From: Eutrophocola sp965661105
GTDB lineage: Bacteria > Pseudomonadota > Gammaproteobacteria > Pseudomonadales > Pseudohongiellaceae
Direction of reading: 5' to 3'
DNA length: 32,608 nt
Assembly: GCA_965661105.1 (NCBI GenBank)
Contig: CBFICR010000032.1
Coordinates: forward strand, 1 to 32,608
The position numbers were made by a program, and so were the translations under genes. Positions 30,373-32,608 of the stretch are shown piece by piece. How positions within the stretch are numbered: position 1 is the first letter of the stretch; every line of letters starts with the position of its first letter. Under the pieces are notes generated by a model, which had not been told where the DNA came from, did no database searches, and saw only the letters and a program-made list of their open reading frames with translations.

Positions 30373-31193
30373 CAGTCTTCCGCTGAGTCCAGTACTTCGT
30401 CAGCAATCACCTTGAAGCGTTTAAGTTCGGTATAGCCGAAACTGTTACTTAGTGAGACATCGGCAGCATCACGACCGCGGGCAATAAGAACACGGCCAAT
30501 CAGTCGCTTGTTATTTCGCGGGTCGAAGGTATGCCATTTTCCGCCAAGGTAGGCTTCAAACCAGGCCGCGAAATCCATTTCGCCATAAGGCGGTGGTTCA
30601 CCGATATCACTGAGATAGCCCATACAGTAGCGCGCCGGGATATTCATACAGCGACAGAATGCCACTGCCAGATGGGTGTAGTCCCGGCATACCCCCAGGC
30701 GCGATTCATACACCTGGCTGGCGGTCATGGTATTGCGGGCATGCTGGTAATCAAACCGGATGTGTTGATGGACAAAATCACAAATGGCCTGGACACGATG
30801 CCATCCTGTTGGGCCGTTACCAAACAGGCGCCAGGCTTCATTGGCCATGATGTCCGTTTCACAGTAGCGACTGCCCAAGAGGTAAACCAGGGCATCCTCA
30901 GGTAGCGCCTGGATATCGAATTGCTGGGCATCCAGCGCAACCAGATCGCGCTCACCATCATCATATATAACGGCATCATTGGTGATCAGTGTATCCCCCG
31001 GTGGCAACACCAGGCGCGTTACCCAATTACCGTAGAGGTCACGATAGCCACTCATGGGCGTGGGCGGATCAGCCTGAATATGATCCGGACTTTGTAATAA
31101 TTCCGCCATTGAGGAATGTACATTCAAGTTAAGAATCATTGGCGTTAGCTGAGTACAGGAATAAACCAGTTCAAAGCCAATTCGTATTTTCAT
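30372..31193 (-). CDS. Transglutaminase-like cysteine protease-fold protein
   Basis: A 273-residue cytosolic protein of the bacterial transglutaminase-like family. The N-terminal beta-rich part (1-110) is followed by the catalytic core with Cys169 in SRLGVCRDYTHLAVAFCR and then MDFAAWFEAYLGGKWHTFDPRNN (about 206-228). Many transglutaminase-like proteins have DFHAW at the first His position; here Ala replaces it, while His221 in KWHTFD could act instead. The usual C-terminal RVLIARGRDAADVSLSNSFG of this subfamily is present. Such proteins are thought to be amidases or peptidases; they often occur with ATP-grasp and alpha-E proteins. Here the coupled neighbour is an N-formylglutamate amidohydrolase-like gene, and a PurD-like ATP-grasp gene is divergent. 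Confidence 0.87.
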   Translation of the reverse strand: MKIRIGFELVYSCTQLTPMILNLNVHSSMAELLQSPDHIQADPPTPMSGYRDLYGNWVTRLVLPPGDTLITNDAVIYDDGERDLVALDAQQFDIQALPEDALVYLLGSRYCETDIMANEAWRLFGNGPTGWHRVQAICDFVHQHIRFDYQHARNTMTASQVYESRLGVCRDYTHLAVAFCRCMNIPARYCMGYLSDIGEPPPYGEMDFAAWFEAYLGGKWHTFDPRNNKRLIGRVLIARGRDAADVSLSNSFGYTELKRFKVIADEVLDSAED

Positions 31194-31546
31194 AGTGCTC
31201 TATGTCTCGGTAACGTGCCGCTAGCAGGCAAACAAAGACACCTGTTAACAGTAACAATGCAAAGGAAAGTGCAGCATAACTGGCTGCAAAGTGATTCACC
31301 GCCATTTGCGGGTTTAAAGATGTCGACAGCGTCGACGTTAAAATTGTTCAGACATAGACAAAGTTACGCGGGATTGTTCAAAGTGTACAGCGGGAATTGT
31401 TTTAAGAGGTGCAAAATATCAAATTACCAGACGGGCTAAATGGCACAATAACAAAACTCATGTTTAGCTGATGATCTCCAGGACGGATATTGTTAGTAAT
31501 CCGGCTATCACTTACACTCTCAGGCATACCCCCCAAGGAAGTCCCC
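31194..31546. promoter_or_regulatory. Divergent intergenic region with short repeats
   Basis: These 353 bases hold no gene. GTCGAC occurs twice (31322-31327, 31331-31336). ATTGTTCA occurs at 31343-31350 and 31373-31380, and a related GCGGGAATTGTTTTAAG (31390-31406) echoes GCGGGATTGTTCAAAG (31368-31383). AAGGAAGT at 31535-31542 is the ribosome binding site for the PurD-like gene. Promoters for both divergent units are expected here. Confidence 0.45.
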
Positions 31547-32608
31547 ATGAATTTTCTATTTGTCTCCTACGATGGCCTGATTGGCGATCTGGCCTGGAAC
31601 GTTATCAAGGAAGGTCATGACGTTAAATACTCAATTAAAAACCCGGATGACCGCGAAGTGGGTGCCGGTTTCGTACCCATGGTGGATGACTGGAAAGCAG
31701 AAGTCGACTGGGCTGATGTCATCGTTTTTGACGATGTCCTGGGCATGGGCACTGAGGCAAAAAAATTGCGCGACCTGGGCAAACTTGTGGTTGGCGGCAC
31801 CCCCTATACTGATATGCTGGAAGATGATCGCTCCTTTGGCCAGGAGGAACTCAAGAAACATGGCATTTCCATCATTCCCTACAAGCATTTCGATGGCTTT
31901 GAGGACGCCATAAAATACGTTAGCGAACATCCGGCACGCTATGTCATCAAGCCATCCGGAGAAGCCCAGAACCTCAAAGGCCTGCTGTTTATTGGCGAAG
32001 AGGAAGATGGCTCCGATGTGATCCAGGTACTGGAAGACTATCACCAGGCCTGGGCTGACAAAATCCCCACCTTTCAGTTACAGCGCCGCGTGGAAGGCGT
32101 GGAGGTGGCGGTTGGTGCATTTTTTAATGGCAAAAGTTTTGCCTATCCGATCAATATCAATTTCGAACATAAAAAGCTTTTTCCAGGCGACCTGGGGCCG
32201 TCAACCGGCGAAATGGGCACTGCCATGTTCTGGTCCGGACCTAATCGCATTTTTAACCAGACCCTGAAAAAACTGGAAGGCAGACTCGCCGAGGAAGGCT
32301 ATGTGGGTTACATAGACCTTAACTGCATAGTCAGCGGTAATAATATTTATCCGCTGGAATTCACCGCACGTTTTGGCTACCCCACCATTTTTATCCAGCA
32401 GGAAGGTATCGTTACACCAATCGGCGATTTCCTCCATGGTCTTGCCAATGGCAGCCTGAAAACATTCAAGACCAGAAGCGGCTTCCAGATAGGTGTGCGC
32501 ATAGTAGTACCACCGTTTCCGTTTACTGACCCGGAAACCTTTAACGTGAAATCCAAAGACACCATTATTCATTTCAGAAAAAGTCACGAAGGCATTCATT
32601 TCGAAGAC
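31547..32608 (+). CDS. ATP-grasp protein, phosphoribosylamine-glycine ligase (PurD)-like, 3' end outside window
   Basis: The frame is open from the ATG at 31547 to the last base: 354 codons, no stop, so the C-terminus is missing. It begins MNFLFVSYDGLIGDLAWNVI. An N-terminal PurD-like domain (1-90) includes VVGGTPYTDMLEDDRSFGQEELKKHGI (about 84-110). The ATP-grasp region has RYVIKPSGEAQNLKGLLF, QRRVEGVEVAVGAFFNG, GDLGPSTGEMGTAMFW and YVGYIDLNCIVSGNNIYPLEFTARFGYPT. These match GARS motifs, but spacing is looser than in housekeeping PurD and EMGTAMFW replaces GGMGAYSP. It may be a PurD paralogue or another carboxylate-amine ligase. AAGGAAGT precedes the start. Confidence 0.87.
   Translation, partial: MNFLFVSYDGLIGDLAWNVIKEGHDVKYSIKNPDDREVGAGFVPMVDDWKAEVDWADVIVFDDVLGMGTEAKKLRDLGKLVVGGTPYTDMLEDDRSFGQEELKKHGISIIPYKHFDGFEDAIKYVSEHPARYVIKPSGEAQNLKGLLFIGEEEDGSDVIQVLEDYHQAWADKIPTFQLQRRVEGVEVAVGAFFNGKSFAYPININFEHKKLFPGDLGPSTGEMGTAMFWSGPNRIFNQTLKKLEGRLAEEGYVGYIDLNCIVSGNNIYPLEFTARFGYPTIFIQQEGIVTPIGDFLHGLANGSLKTFKTRSGFQIGVRIVVPPFPFTDPETFNVKSKDTIIHFRKSHEGIHFED

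Noticed and set aside
1..32608. tRNA, rRNA, integrase, insertion-sequence or phage genes
   Set aside because: I looked for these on both strands and saw no such motifs; the only mobile-type traces are REP-like palindromes.

Overview
The window looks like a chromosomal stretch from a heterotrophic gammaproteobacterium, probably an aquatic or marine member of the Cellvibrionales / OM60-NOR5 / OM182 type. The evidence is the style of the encoded proteins: Tat and lipoprotein export signals, a DeaD helicase with a basic tail, a SulP transporter, a NodD-like LysR protein, and REP-like palindromes. Base composition appears moderate by eye, with AT-rich intergenic regions. The genus assignment is inference; there is no rRNA or tRNA here to anchor it.

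Region A (1-1850): an exported relative of arylmalonate decarboxylase (minus strand), with an octanucleotide tandem repeat in its leader, and a glutathione S-transferase (GST).

Region B (1881-14170) is an aromatic-type catabolic island around a NodD-like LysR regulator. To its left, on the minus strand, runs GST > two-domain VOC extradiol-type dioxygenase > Rieske ferredoxin > acetoacetyl-CoA synthetase > thiolase. To its right, on the plus strand, runs FAD monooxygenase > alpha/beta C-C hydrolase-like enzyme > cyclase-family hydrolase > fumarylacetoacetase-family enzyme. A perfect 22-bp palindrome closes the right arm, and a convergent PhzS-like FAD monooxygenase follows. One 14-bp sequence lies in front of both arms in the same orientation relative to transcription, which suggests a common LysR operator. 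A plausible route is hydroxylation, ring cleavage, glutathione-dependent isomerisation and hydrolytic C-C cleavage to acetoacetate, then acetoacetyl-CoA and two acetyl-CoA. The ring substrate cannot be read from the sequence.

Region C (14387-25663) is a run of exported proteins: an M13 metallopeptidase lipoprotein, a small outer-membrane barrel, a Tat-exported amidohydrolase lipoprotein, a gamma-glutamyltransferase-fold acylase lacking the usual glutamate-binding residues, a PgdA/imidase-like polysaccharide-deacetylase lipoprotein, a secreted protein of unknown function, and a secreted metallo-beta-lactamase-fold hydrolase. A decayed C-terminus of a LysE/RhtB exporter sits in the 18970-19492 gap.

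Region D (25664-32608) looks like ordinary backbone: REP-like palindromes, a SulP anion transporter, a DeaD-type RNA helicase, a coupled transglutaminase-like / N-formylglutamate amidohydrolase-like pair, and an ATP-grasp PurD-like gene that runs off the right edge.
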